64,000 nucleotides of DNA from an uncultured Gammaproteobacteria bacterium (GCA_937992195.1 CALKKV010000012.1:1-64000), one strand, 5' to 3'; numbered from the stretch's first letter, positions 9,415 through 17,912 are shown. The notes: generated from the letters alone by a model not told the origin. A program made the numbers and translations.

Positions 9415-10740
9415 TCAGAGCAACCTGCGCCTTAACCGCCCTGAAACTACATCCATCATAATCACGACTATCAGCGTGAGAATAATTAAATAGAGCGTGT
9501 TTTCCCAGTCCTTTGAAGTTTGAATAGTTTGCACAAGCATTAATCCGATACCGCCCGCGCCGAGAGCACCGATCACCGTCGCTGAACGCGTGTTTGATTC
9601 CAGGTAATACAATGTTTGAGAAATGAAGACTGGCATAATTTGCGGTAACACACCAAAAGCGTAGTTCTGCGCGCTGCTCGCTCCGGTTGATTTCACTCCC
9701 TCTAATTGATGTTCATCGATGTTCTCTATAGCTTCTGAATAGAGCTTCCCGAGTTCTCCTACCATAGTAAATATGATGGCCATAATCCCAGTTAAAGGGC
9801 CGAGACCAAAAGCACGAATAAATATGAGTGACCAAATTAAAGTATCGATTCCTCGCAAAAAATCAAAGCACCGGCGAATCAACATTCTCGAAGCAAAGTT
9901 GCGGTTGAAATTTTCTGAAGCAAGAAAAGCAAGCGGTAGAGCAATCACCGATGCAACAACTGTACCCAACAACGCCATAATCACTGTTTCCAGCAACGCT
10001 CTAAATACATCCTTGTGCTGCCACTCCTTGTTATACCAAATGCCACGCCAGATAGATTGCCAGTTCGACAGATCCGGAATGACGCGCTCAGATGAAAATG
10101 CCGTTGAAACGACTTCGTGAAACGATTTCCCATTCAACGGATGATTAAAATCAAAGAAAAAATTCTCCCAGCCCGCGAAGTAGCGATGCACCTCAACTTT
10201 AGTTTTCGTCACCTGTATCCGCTTGAACAATGAAGGCCGTGCTTCAAACTTGCGCGGCGAGTACTTTGCCCATGCGGGAAGATCTCCGCGCAATAGTACG
10301 CCTTCCTCTGTGGCTTCCACAGTGAGCACCGGGTTGTCAGGAACAGAAAATTGAACCACGTTGCCCTTAACGGTTGCGGTAACGCCCTCACCCATATCGA
10401 CATCAAAACCTTGATCATTCACCTGCACCCATTCCGGATAGGAGCCTTCAAACTCCTGTCCTCTGGTACCCTCAAGACTCACCTCTACTTTGCCGGTTTT
10501 AAACCGTTTTACAATATGGTATTTGTGTGCGAAGGAATCAGTGGCCAATATCACCCCACGGTCTACTCGCAGGTTATCAATCAGCTTCGGTACTTCAAAC
10601 AAATAGGTTGCATACGCGATGTACGCGATCGCGGCAATGATCAGCGCTATGGGCAAAACCGACTGTCGACGGGAATGTCGGAAAACGTCGGCATAGCGCT
10701 CGCAAACGGCTGCATTATCAGCCATCGTAGTCGTAGTCAT
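9415..10740 (-). CDS. phnE: phosphonate ABC transporter permease PhnE, long form (phnE1)
   Basis: The 441-residue protein has one N-terminal membrane helix (about residues 28-50), a beta-rich periplasmic region (about 55-200), and then a standard BPD-type permease domain with about five helices and the EAA-type loop (GVKSTGASSAQNYAFGVLPQ). Ordinary PhnE proteins are 260-290 residues, but a 430-440 residue form with this inserted domain occurs with a second short PhnE in other proteobacteria. Its start overlaps the end of phnE2 by 4 bases (ATGA), so translation is probably coupled. It is the last gene of the phnCDEE operon and converges on phnZ. Confidence 0.9.
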   Translation of the reverse strand: MTTTTMADNAAVCERYADVFRHSRRQSVLPIALIIAAIAYIAYATYLFEVPKLIDNLRVDRGVILATDSFAHKYHIVKRFKTGKVEVSLEGTRGQEFEGSYPEWVQVNDQGFDVDMGEGVTATVKGNVVQFSVPDNPVLTVEATEEGVLLRGDLPAWAKYSPRKFEARPSLFKRIQVTKTKVEVHRYFAGWENFFFDFNHPLNGKSFHEVVSTAFSSERVIPDLSNWQSIWRGIWYNKEWQHKDVFRALLETVIMALLGTVVASVIALPLAFLASENFNRNFASRMLIRRCFDFLRGIDTLIWSLIFIRAFGLGPLTGIMAIIFTMVGELGKLYSEAIENIDEHQLEGVKSTGASSAQNYAFGVLPQIMPVFISQTLYYLESNTRSATVIGALGAGGIGLMLVQTIQTSKDWENTLYLIILTLIVVIMMDVVSGRLRRRLL

Positions 10741-11600
10741 GCCAATCTTCCCGGAGTCAGATCCTGCCCAATGACTTTGCGACGCAACACTGATGAAAGC
10801 TGATCAATCGCAACAATAGTAAGAAACAGCAGAACAAACAGGGCTGAGATGTCTGCGCCCTGACTCCAACCAATCGCTTTTCTCAGTTCAGTGCCAATAC
10901 CGCCAGCCCCTACAAAACCTAATATAGCGGATGCACGAATGTTGATTTCAAATCGAAGTAGTGCGTAACTTAAATAATTCGATGAGACCTGAGGCAACAC
11001 ACCAAACCGCATCCTTTTCAGCCAGTTTGCTCCGGTAGATTCCAGACCCTCGAGCGGCCCACGATCAATATTCTCATTCACCTCAGAAAACAGTTTTCCC
11101 AAGGCTCCAGTGGTGTGCAAAATAATTGCAACAATAGCAGGTACCGGGCTGGTGCCCAGCACAAAGATAAGAAACAGGGCGATGATCAGTTCCGGAAAAG
11201 CGCGCATAATATCCATCATCCTTCTTGCCACCGGAATCAATGGCGGCCATACATGGATATTTCTTGTTGATGCAAAGGCAAATAATATCGCGATGATTCC
11301 GCCGATTAATGTGCCAATCGCTGCCATATTAATCGTCTCAAGCATGGCAGGAATATAGCCTCGAAACTTGGCGAACCAATTTGCGTTGGGCGCTAAAGTA
11401 TCTTTCAATATATCTGCGGGATAGTCCAGGAACTGCGACATTCCCTTAGCGAAGCTCCCCGAGTTCATGTCCTCGGCAATGACAAATGCTTTGAACAACA
11501 GAAAAAGACATCCGGCTGCGATCAGTACACCATAAAATCGGCGCTTTTTTTCTTCTAGAGAAAGTTGAAGAGAAAAGGATTCTGCTGAATTCATAGTCAA
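10737..11600 (-). CDS. phnE: phosphonate ABC transporter permease PhnE, short form (phnE2)
   Basis: This is a 287-residue inner-membrane permease of the PhnE family with six predicted helices. The ATPase-contacting loop is visible as GLESTGANWLKRMRFGVLPQ, followed by FVGAGGIGTELR. It should pair with phnE1 to form the transmembrane channel of the phosphonate importer driven by PhnC and fed by PhnD. The ATG at 11600 is 106 bases after the end of phnD, and that gap holds a terminator-like hairpin. Confidence 0.92.
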   Translation of the reverse strand: MTMNSAESFSLQLSLEEKKRRFYGVLIAAGCLFLLFKAFVIAEDMNSGSFAKGMSQFLDYPADILKDTLAPNANWFAKFRGYIPAMLETINMAAIGTLIGGIIAILFAFASTRNIHVWPPLIPVARRMMDIMRAFPELIIALFLIFVLGTSPVPAIVAIILHTTGALGKLFSEVNENIDRGPLEGLESTGANWLKRMRFGVLPQVSSNYLSYALLRFEINIRASAILGFVGAGGIGTELRKAIGWSQGADISALFVLLFLTIVAIDQLSSVLRRKVIGQDLTPGRLA

Positions 11601-11603
11601 ACC

Positions 11604-11634
11604 AAAAAAGTGCCGCCGGCGTTTTGCCGACGGC
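11604..11634 (-). terminator. intercistronic terminator-like hairpin between phnD and phnE2
   Basis: On the minus strand GCCGTCGGC (11634-11626) can pair with GCCGGCGGC (11620-11612) around a 5-base loop, with one mismatch. It is followed by AC and six T residues. This is a factor-independent terminator shape inside the phn operon. It would let most transcripts stop after phnD, giving an excess of binding protein over permease, as in many ABC operons. Confidence 0.7.
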
Positions 11635-11706
11635 TTAAAGCACTGGGAGATTTACAAACTAACAATATGAACGCTGTTATTGGTTAACTTCATTCACTTT
11701 ATCGCG

Positions 11707-12624
11707 CTAGCCGCCAATTTTCTTTTTTCTTGCCGCTACTACAGAAGCATAAAAATCGTGATCAGTCGGCGCTGCACCTTGTACCTCACCTGAAAATAGT
11801 CCATATAGACACTCTTTGTCCGAATCCCCCATGTCCAGAATCATTGCGGAGATCTTTTCCTTTACATCGACAGGTAGATCCTTTCGGACAACGACCGGAC
11901 CATTTGGAATCACATTCGAACGCCAGATTTCTTTCATTTCAGTCATATCTACAAGCCCCGCGTCAACCGCTTTTCTTAGGGCGCCGTTGTTATAACCATC
12001 TTCCCACTCTCCCTGACCATCAGCCCAGGTAACGCCAGCGTTATAGTCGCCGTTGTATACACCCACAATAGTTTGCTCGTGCCCACCAGAAAACACGATT
12101 TCTTTAAAGTACTCTCCGTTTTCCATTGAATAACCTGCCTGTGGTATTTCGATGGAAGGAATCAGATATCCTGAAGTAGAATTCGGATCACCAAACGCAA
12201 ATACCTTGTCTCTCATCGCGTCGAGAGAATCGATGTTTGAGTCGACGCGCGCAAAACCAATAGAATAGTATCCTGTGGAACCATCTGGGTTTACCGGAAC
12301 GAGCACTGGCTCAATCGCATCAGGGTTTTCAATAAAAGCCTTCGCATAAGCCGAGGCACCAAGCCACGCCATATCCAGGTTGCCACCCAGCAAACCTTCT
12401 ATAACGCCGTTGTAGTCTGCTGGCGCAAACAACTCGGTCTTCACTCCCAGCTGTTTCTCTGCTGCATCTTTTATGCAAGCGTGCGATCGCAAGCGATCGT
12501 TTTGATTCTCTCCGCCCAAAATTCCAACGCGGAATTCACTAAGGGCATCAGCCGCATAAATGCTGCTACTGTTGAAGGTTAAGACAGCTGCGACTGCCGC
12601 GATAACTAACTTGGTCTGTTTCAT
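11707..12624 (-). CDS. phnD: phosphonate ABC transporter substrate-binding protein PhnD
   Basis: This 305-residue secreted protein has a signal peptide (about residues 1-24, cleavage after SIYA). It then shows the PhnD features FRVGILGGENQNDR, PADYNGVIEGLLGGNLDMAWLG, FGDPNSTSGYLIPS and HEQTIVGVYNGD, which form the phosphonate-binding cleft. PhnD captures phosphonates in the periplasm and delivers them to the PhnE permeases. The gene starts 8 bases after the end of the phnC reading frame. The product's specificity is probably for 2-aminoethylphosphonate given phnYZ nearby, but that is inference. Confidence 0.93.
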   Translation of the reverse strand: MKQTKLVIAAVAAVLTFNSSSIYAADALSEFRVGILGGENQNDRLRSHACIKDAAEKQLGVKTELFAPADYNGVIEGLLGGNLDMAWLGASAYAKAFIENPDAIEPVLVPVNPDGSTGYYSIGFARVDSNIDSLDAMRDKVFAFGDPNSTSGYLIPSIEIPQAGYSMENGEYFKEIVFSGGHEQTIVGVYNGDYNAGVTWADGQGEWEDGYNNGALRKAVDAGLVDMTEMKEIWRSNVIPNGPVVVRKDLPVDVKEKISAMILDMGDSDKECLYGLFSGEVQGAAPTDHDFYASVVAARKKKIGG

Positions 12625-12632
12625 AGTTTTCT

Positions 12633-13483
12633 CTAAGATGCTATTTGTGGAATAAAAGAAGAACGGTCGTTGTCTATTCGGTTTCTGTTTGAAAATGCTT
12701 CACTGCAACTGCGATTCAAATCTGTCGAGGTGGTGCGCTCATCGATTTCTGTTTCGGTACCGTATATCTGCTGGACCTTTGCGGAAGTCAGTGCTTCTGG
12801 TGACCCATCAAACACGATTTCACCGTCTCGCATACCGAGAATACGCTGGCAATATTTGCGCGCCGTATCTAGGGTATGTAGATTGGTTACCACGGTGATA
12901 TTTCTATCGCGATGAATATCTGCCAGCGCATCCATCACTCTTTGTGCGTTAAGTGGATCTAGCGAAGCGATAGGCTCGTCCGCAAGTATTAAGTCGGGCT
13001 GTTGATGCAGCGCCCTGCCGATCGCAACACGTTGTTGCTGCCCTCCAGATAATGTGCCTGCCTGCTGTCTCGCAGTTTCCGCAATCCCCAACCACTCAAG
13101 AGTGCGTATCGCATCGATACGATCTTGATCACTAAATAAACGCAACATACTTGGTATGTTGACATATGATGGAGTCGCCCTAGCATCACATTGGTGAGCA
13201 CATCCAAGCGACCAACCAAGTTAAACTGCTGAAAAATCATCGCACAGTCTGATCGCCACTGCTGCAACGCTTTGCCTTTGATCGCAGTTACTTTTCTGTC
13301 TCCAAACAGGATTGTTCCAGCGGATGGCTCCACCAAACGATTTATCATTCGAAGCAAGGTAGACTTACCGGCGCCAGATTTGCCGATAACACCGACAAAT
13401 TGGCCGGATTCGATCGTCAATTCAGCCGGACGTACTGCAACGACCTCACCGAATGTTTTAGTTATACCGTTTAATTGAAGCAT
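12633..13483 (-). pseudogene. phnC: phosphonate ABC transporter ATPase PhnC, frameshifted
   Basis: Two overlapping frames together make one PhnC. The first, from ATG 13483, carries Walker A (residues 34-42, GKSGAGKST) and the Q-loop (MIFQQFNLV), but runs out of frame after GRLHHMST near 13165-13155 and stops at 12989. The second, readable from about 13160 to 12633, carries the signature [15 protein letters not shown], Walker B (LILADEP) and the switch His. Restoring one missing base would give a protein of about 283 residues. The rest of the operon is intact, so this is either a recent inactivating mutation, a programmed or tolerated shift, or a sequencing error. The C-terminal 35 residues are extra relative to usual PhnC. 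Confidence 0.85.
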
Positions 13484-13964
13484 GGAATCTCTCGCTAAGT
13501 TAATTGGGCTAGTGCCTCAGATCAATTTCACGGTAGATTTTCCATGGGCTTTGTTACATGGATATGTCAACTAACCAGGAAATTAAAAACGAAAGATTTG
13601 TAAAATCGCGAAAGCGAACACTCATAGAGCTATAAATACCCAAACCAATGAATGTTTGATCAAACTAATCTATTTGAAACATATGATCGACCCTATCTAT
13701 CACCCCTACCGGAATGAACACTGTCGCGTGTGTTTACTGTTCTACTTTTTTCTATTTAAAATCTTTATTCCTATGACGCATTCATCGCAAACCAGCGCAG
13801 GCTTTTATTCCAAGTATGTTTGTTGTAATAAGCCGACACAAACCATGTGAAAAATTTTGCACATGAGGTTTTCAACGCCTCCACATGTTTTATTCATGAA
13901 TTTAAGGCAAGAGGAAAATAGTGAGAGATACCTGACGGAAGAATCAGGCTACATATCAGAATAT
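13484..13964. promoter_or_regulatory. upstream region of the phnCDEE operon
   Basis: This 481-base stretch has no convincing gene. It must hold the promoter of the minus-strand phn operon and the end of the DMT gene transcript. The one clear structure is the near-palindrome at 13844-13865. A nine-base direct repeat, CTGACGGAA, occurs at 13932-13940 and again beginning at 13968. I found no full Pho box. Confidence 0.4.
13844..13865. promoter_or_regulatory. 22-base near-palindrome, possible operator
   Basis: The arms CATGTG (13844-13849) and CACATG (13860-13865) are exact, and the A/T-rich centre extends the symmetry, leaving only one mismatched pair of positions. A third CACATG lies at 13882-13887. 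The element has no hairpin loop, so it looks like a dimeric regulator site and not a terminator. It is about 360 bases upstream of phnC and about 100 bases past the DMT gene stop. Confidence 0.4.
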
Positions 13965-14906
13965 TTACTGACGGAAAGAAATCACGCCAGCAAGAACAAT
14001 CAACGCAATTCCCGCTAAAGATATTGCGTCAGGAAAATCAGAGAAAAATATCACGCCCCACAAAACGGCAAAGCCAACGTAAGAAAAATCAAAAACACCG
14101 ACCACGGATGGTGGTCCGTTTTGATATGCAAAGGCGGCACCAATGCTTCCAATCAAAATCGCAACAGCCAGCAAGCTCATTGATAGCCATTGAGAAGGAC
14201 CCATCACTCTCCAGGGCGCCAGCAAAAAACCTTCCCTTGATTCACTGGGGAGCAAGGAGATTGCGATTACAGCAGCACCACCTACGATAAAAAATGCGAC
14301 ATTAAGCGCAAGCGCTAAAAATAATGGATGCGCCGATTGACACTTGGTCCGAGTTAAAACCATTGCGAGCGCATAGAGAATGGCGGATAGTAGGGGAAGT
14401 AACGCGTAAACATTAAAGTCTGTAGCATTTGGCTTGATCACTAAAAGAACGCCCAAAAACCCAAGTATTGCCGCAACCCAACCTCCAGCTTTGATTTTGT
14501 CTCCAGTAACCAAAGCAGAAAATATGGTGATAAAGATTGGTAATGTGTAATACGCTGCTGCGGCGATGGATATCGGTAAAAAGACAAGCGAGAAGTAGTA
14601 GCTTACCCACATTATGACCAACAGTAGACTCCGAAAAATAGTCCAGCCCAGGCTATGGGGCATTCGCAGCGCCCCTCTTGCGAAAATAAGGGTAAAAACA
14701 ATCAAGCAGGGTACGGCAATAACCGAGCGCATAAGGAAAATCTGCCATAACACGAACTGATTGCTGGCCGATTTAACGAGGGCATCTCCCAAAGACAAAG
14801 CAAAGCCAGTGATGACAATGACGCTAATCGCTAGCAATACGTGATCGCTTCTACCTGTATCCTGGTCTGGAGAATTCAACGGGCCTTGGGAATGGCAAAT
14901 TGCCAT
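13965..14906 (-). CDS. DMT superfamily transporter (EamA domains)
   Basis: The 313-residue protein has about ten membrane helices in two EamA repeats (about residues 25-155 and 165-310). Motifs include the helix 3-4 segment AAAAYYTLPIFITIFSALV with a following basic loop, and WVAAILGFLGVLLVIKP. Such proteins export small metabolites such as amino acids or nucleosides across the inner membrane. No substrate can be assigned. It is a single gene on the minus strand between the phn region and a small secreted protein. Confidence 0.88.
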   Translation of the reverse strand: MAICHSQGPLNSPDQDTGRSDHVLLAISVIVITGFALSLGDALVKSASNQFVLWQIFLMRSVIAVPCLIVFTLIFARGALRMPHSLGWTIFRSLLLVIMWVSYYFSLVFLPISIAAAAYYTLPIFITIFSALVTGDKIKAGGWVAAILGFLGVLLVIKPNATDFNVYALLPLLSAILYALAMVLTRTKCQSAHPLFLALALNVAFFIVGGAAVIAISLLPSESREGFLLAPWRVMGPSQWLSMSLLAVAILIGSIGAAFAYQNGPPSVVGVFDFSYVGFAVLWGVIFFSDFPDAISLAGIALIVLAGVISFRQ

Positions 14907-14986
14907 TTAGAATGCAAAGTAAAAGTCATCGGATTCGCCAGCATATCCAGCCTTCAAACACCGCTGATGGTTGCAAGCGCAAAAAC

Positions 14987-15289
14987 CTAATTAGTTATGC
15001 CTGACCCAACAAGAAAAGGATAGAATTTGTTGAGATCGAATTCGCGATCGCGCTGCAGCGCCTCGGTTCGAATCTCCGGCGAGATTTTCTTAGTAGTCAG
15101 CTGCTTTCGCTTATATTCTTTATGACTTTTACAGTCTTTGGAATCCTGATGGAGATTTGTTTGGTCACACTGCACAGCTTCCGTCGCTTTCTCTTGCGCC
15201 CATGTGTTCGATATACATATCGTTAGAAATAAGGCGAACGATATCGATTTGATACCTGAAATTTGGGAATGTGCTCGCGCTTCTTTCAT
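14987..15289 (-). CDS. small secreted protein of unknown function
   Basis: A 100-residue reading frame begins with an N-terminal hydrophobic segment (ISFALFLTICISNTWA, about residues 16-31) that looks like a signal peptide with cleavage before QEK. The mature part is short and charged with two Cys (CDQTNLHQDSKDC), which could form a disulfide in the periplasm. I do not recognise a family. It lies 33 bases downstream of the crbR-like gene on the same strand, so it may be cotranscribed with it. Confidence 0.5.
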   Translation of the reverse strand: MKEARAHSQISGIKSISFALFLTICISNTWAQEKATEAVQCDQTNLHQDSKDCKSHKEYKRKQLTTKKISPEIRTEALQRDREFDLNKFYPFLVGSGITN

Positions 15290-15322
15290 ATTGACAGCAT
15301 ATCAGAATGTAACGATTAGTTG

Positions 15323-15973
15323 TTAGCCTTGATCTGAAAGCACCACTTCTAGCTGCTTAGCAAGCACCACAGCCTGGGTTCGGGTTCTCACTCTTAGTTT
15401 TTTGAAAATAGCGGTGACATGGGATTTCACCGTCGCTTCCGATATATCCATATAGAAGGCAATCTGTTTATTCAGCATGCCTTCGGTCATTTTAACGAGC
15501 ACCTTGAGCTGGGTTGGCGTCAACAAACTGATATTTTCAATCGCCTCTAGTTCCTGTCGCTCGTTATCCGACACGCCGGAGCGTGCAACATCCGGAATTG
15601 CGACTTCTCCCTGGGCAACCAGCTGAATCGACTCTCGAATTTGCTCGGGAGAAGCTGATTTGGAAATATAGCCAGAAGCGCCAGCTTGGATGGCAGATCG
15701 AATCGTCTCAGCTCCTTCTGAAGCAGAGACAATAATCACAGGGATTTCCGGATAGCTTCCCTTAATAATCATCAAACCAACCAAGCCTTTGCTATCGCTC
15801 ATCCGTAAATCCAGAAGCAGGAGGTCGACCGATCTATTGCTAAGCTCTGTTTGCGTTTCCCCCAATGTTTCAACTTCAACAATATTTGCGTCGGAAAACA
15901 ACGGCATTATCGCTGTGCGCAAAGCCTGTCTAAACAAAGGATGGTCATCAGAAATGATGATAGTTTTACTCAT
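15323..15973 (-). CDS. crbR: LuxR-family response regulator (CrbR/ErdR type)
   Basis: The 216-residue protein has a receiver domain (residues 1-120, DDH at 9-11, phospho-Asp55 in LLLLDLRMS, and a Lys in GYISKSA) and a C-terminal LuxR helix-turn-helix (about 150-210, LTPTQLKVLVKMTEGMLNKQ and SEATVKSHVTAIFKKLRV). This matches CrbR/ErdR/AgmR proteins, the partners of CrbS/MxtR kinases that switch on acetyl-CoA synthetase genes. A kinase of exactly that type lies at 1697-5260. Pairing is inferred because the genes are 10 kb apart. No kinase gene is adjacent. Confidence 0.8.
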   Translation of the reverse strand: MSKTIIISDDHPLFRQALRTAIMPLFSDANIVEVETLGETQTELSNRSVDLLLLDLRMSDSKGLVGLMIIKGSYPEIPVIIVSASEGAETIRSAIQAGASGYISKSASPEQIRESIQLVAQGEVAIPDVARSGVSDNERQELEAIENISLLTPTQLKVLVKMTEGMLNKQIAFYMDISEATVKSHVTAIFKKLRVRTRTQAVVLAKQLEVVLSDQG

Positions 15974-16053
15974 GTTTTCTCAAGCCACTGGGGTTCTAGT
16001 TACGCGTGATAATATTGTCTCTCGATCAGACAGTCCAGCTTCGCCTTTTCCTC

Positions 16054-16827
16054 ATGTTTTATCCCACCTCACTTCCCGACCAATACTCGCCAGCCCCCAA
16101 CATATTATCGGGCAAAAAGATCGTCTTGACTGGAGGCGCCACAGATCTTGGTCACGCCGTTGCAATATGCTGCGCTCAGCATGGAGCAGAACTTATCTTC
16201 ATTGAGCGAAAGGAAAGGTCAGTCAATGCTTTATATGACCAGATCGTCGGCATCGGCGCTCCAGAACCGCTTACGGTCGCATTTGATATCACCCAGGCCG
16301 AAACATACCACTTGAACCAGCTAAACGACAGTCTTGCCACAGAATTTGACGCAATCGACGGCGTTATTCATCTGACAACCAGCGCTGCGCCGCTCACTCC
16401 ACTGGCTCTCTGCAAACCAGATATCTGGCAGTCATTTTATCAAACTGCAGTTTTGCAACCTTTAGCGCTTACCAGCGCACTGCTGCCGTTGCTACAAAAA
16501 GCAGAAACCCCCTCGGTTATATTCTCCAGTCTAAGCGCGGGCCAAACAGGCAGAGCATACTGGGGACCGGTCGGTGCCGCATTTTCAGCTGGTAGAAACG
16601 TATGCGAAACTTTTTCAGCCGAGCACGACGAAATCCGATTTAACACCTTAGCCCCCGGAAAAGTCGCAACCGCTGTGAGGCATAAATATTATCCTGCGGA
16701 AGCAAAATCAACGCTGAGAGCGTGTAACGACCCGCTACTTCTCAATCACTTTTTATATCTATTGGATCCTGAAACAACATTATCTGCACAACACTTACGC
16801 GTCCCTGATTTAGACCAATCTAGCTGA
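16054..16827 (+). CDS. SDR-fold protein lacking the catalytic Tyr-Lys pair (YciK-like)
   Basis: From the ATG at 16054 the protein has 257 residues. An upstream in-frame GTG at 16006 gives a longer N-terminus with no homology signal. A Rossmann cofactor site is visible (VLTGGATDLGHAVA) and the Ser region is kept (FSSLSAGQTGRAYWG). Aligned with YciK-type dehydrogenases, the catalytic Tyr and Lys of YxxxK fall on Val173 and Phe177 (WGPVGAAFS). The NNAG motif is also replaced (HLTTSAAP). It may bind a nucleotide but is unlikely to be a normal oxidoreductase. It is divergent from the crbR-like gene. Confidence 0.72.
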   Translation: MFYPTSLPDQYSPAPNILSGKKIVLTGGATDLGHAVAICCAQHGAELIFIERKERSVNALYDQIVGIGAPEPLTVAFDITQAETYHLNQLNDSLATEFDAIDGVIHLTTSAAPLTPLALCKPDIWQSFYQTAVLQPLALTSALLPLLQKAETPSVIFSSLSAGQTGRAYWGPVGAAFSAGRNVCETFSAEHDEIRFNTLAPGKVATAVRHKYYPAEAKSTLRACNDPLLLNHFLYLLDPETTLSAQHLRVPDLDQSS

Positions 16828-16853
16828 AAACCGTACGAGCGTCCTAGATAGAA

Positions 16854-17711
16854 CTAATTTGATACTTCTTCCAATGGCACAAGTCCCTCTGCACAACACA
16901 CCGAATACCATAAGGCAGAGGCGGGATTCCTCTTCCATTGAACCAAACCATCCATACCAAAATGATAAGATGACTCATCCAGAAGTCCGCCAGAGAGCAT
17001 TAACTCCTTCGCTCCCACCATGACGCCAATAAGGTTGTCCGCCACTGCTTCGAACGTTTCATTCCCAGCACACCCGCCAAAAAACACGGATGAATTCCTG
17101 ATGGAATTTAACCCAGCTTCTCGAAGCAAAAAAACCAATCGGCGCCCGATAAAAGGATCATTGCCAAGTCGCTGGTATGAACCAATATAAGCCTGCCAGA
17201 GCGCTTGAAAACCTGCTGGTTCTGGCCAAGGGTGAAAATAATCATGGTCATCATCGGCTAGAAACACCCTTCCTCCCGGGCGAACAGCCTTAATCATCTG
17301 CGAAATCGCGATTACAGGATTTTGAAGATGTTCAAGCAAAAACCGGCAGTAGGCAACATCAAAAGTGCCCCACTCGCAATCATCAAGCGGCAGTTGCAAA
17401 GCATCTCCTTGACGAAACTCTGGCAAGTTTCTCTCTTTGGCTTCAGCGGCCAATTTTTTTGCTTGCAGGTACTGCTGCGTATCTCGCTCAATTCCAAGAA
17501 CGAATCCATCTGCACCAACAGAACATGCAACGACTCTACTCAGCTGACCGAGTCCGCATCCTACATCTAATACTCTATTTCCGGAATCAGGATTCAAGAC
17601 CCGAAGGCATTCTTGATTGAGAAGGTCATTGAGCATCGACAATCTTGCCTGCTCTTCGGGCGAGCTGCCATGAAGATAGGTGGAAGTTTTGTCGGCTGCC
17701 TGATTACTCAT
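16854..17711 (-). CDS. class I SAM-dependent methyltransferase
   Basis: The 285-residue protein has the Rossmann-type methyltransferase core: motif I VLDVGCGLGQLSRV (about residues 48-61), an acidic residue after strand 2 (GIERD), a motif III-like GTFDVAYCRFLLEHLQNP, and a C-terminal helical region. It resembles UbiE/Methyltransf_11 enzymes acting on small molecules. The substrate is unknown. It sits next to an orphan betaine-type binding protein, and another methyltransferase lies at 19196-20026, but no pathway can be claimed. Confidence 0.85.
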   Translation of the reverse strand: MSNQAADKTSTYLHGSSPEEQARLSMLNDLLNQECLRVLNPDSGNRVLDVGCGLGQLSRVVACSVGADGFVLGIERDTQQYLQAKKLAAEAKERNLPEFRQGDALQLPLDDCEWGTFDVAYCRFLLEHLQNPVIAISQMIKAVRPGGRVFLADDDHDYFHPWPEPAGFQALWQAYIGSYQRLGNDPFIGRRLVFLLREAGLNSIRNSSVFFGGCAGNETFEAVADNLIGVMVGAKELMLSGGLLDESSYHFGMDGLVQWKRNPASALWYSVCCAEGLVPLEEVSN

Positions 17712-17823
17712 TGAATTGCTGCCCTTAAAAATACTTACCCTGCATCCAGGAAATCTCTACAAAATCCCCAAAGGGAATGTATTTCTGAATCGATTTCTTC
17801 AGATACGAAAAAATAAGGATGAT

Positions 17824-17884
17824 AAAAAGCGGAGGGACTAAACTTTCAGCAGATCTAAGCTACTTAACTTTTATTCCCTCTGCT
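17824..17884 (-). terminator. possible terminator of the betaine-type binding protein gene
   Basis: On the minus strand AGCAGAGGGA (17884-17875) can pair with TCCCTCCGCT (17837-17828), with one G-T pair. The loop is long (37 bases) and five T residues follow. It lies 28 bases past the stop of the gene at 17913-18875. The long loop lowers confidence. Confidence 0.5.
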
Positions 17885-17912
17885 CCTTTGGCATTCAATT
17901 TACGTCTCGTAC

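Noticed and set aside
13656-13850. A 64-residue plus-strand frame upstream of the phn operon
   Set aside because: Its translation has no family features and it overlaps the dyad at 13844. It looks like chance.
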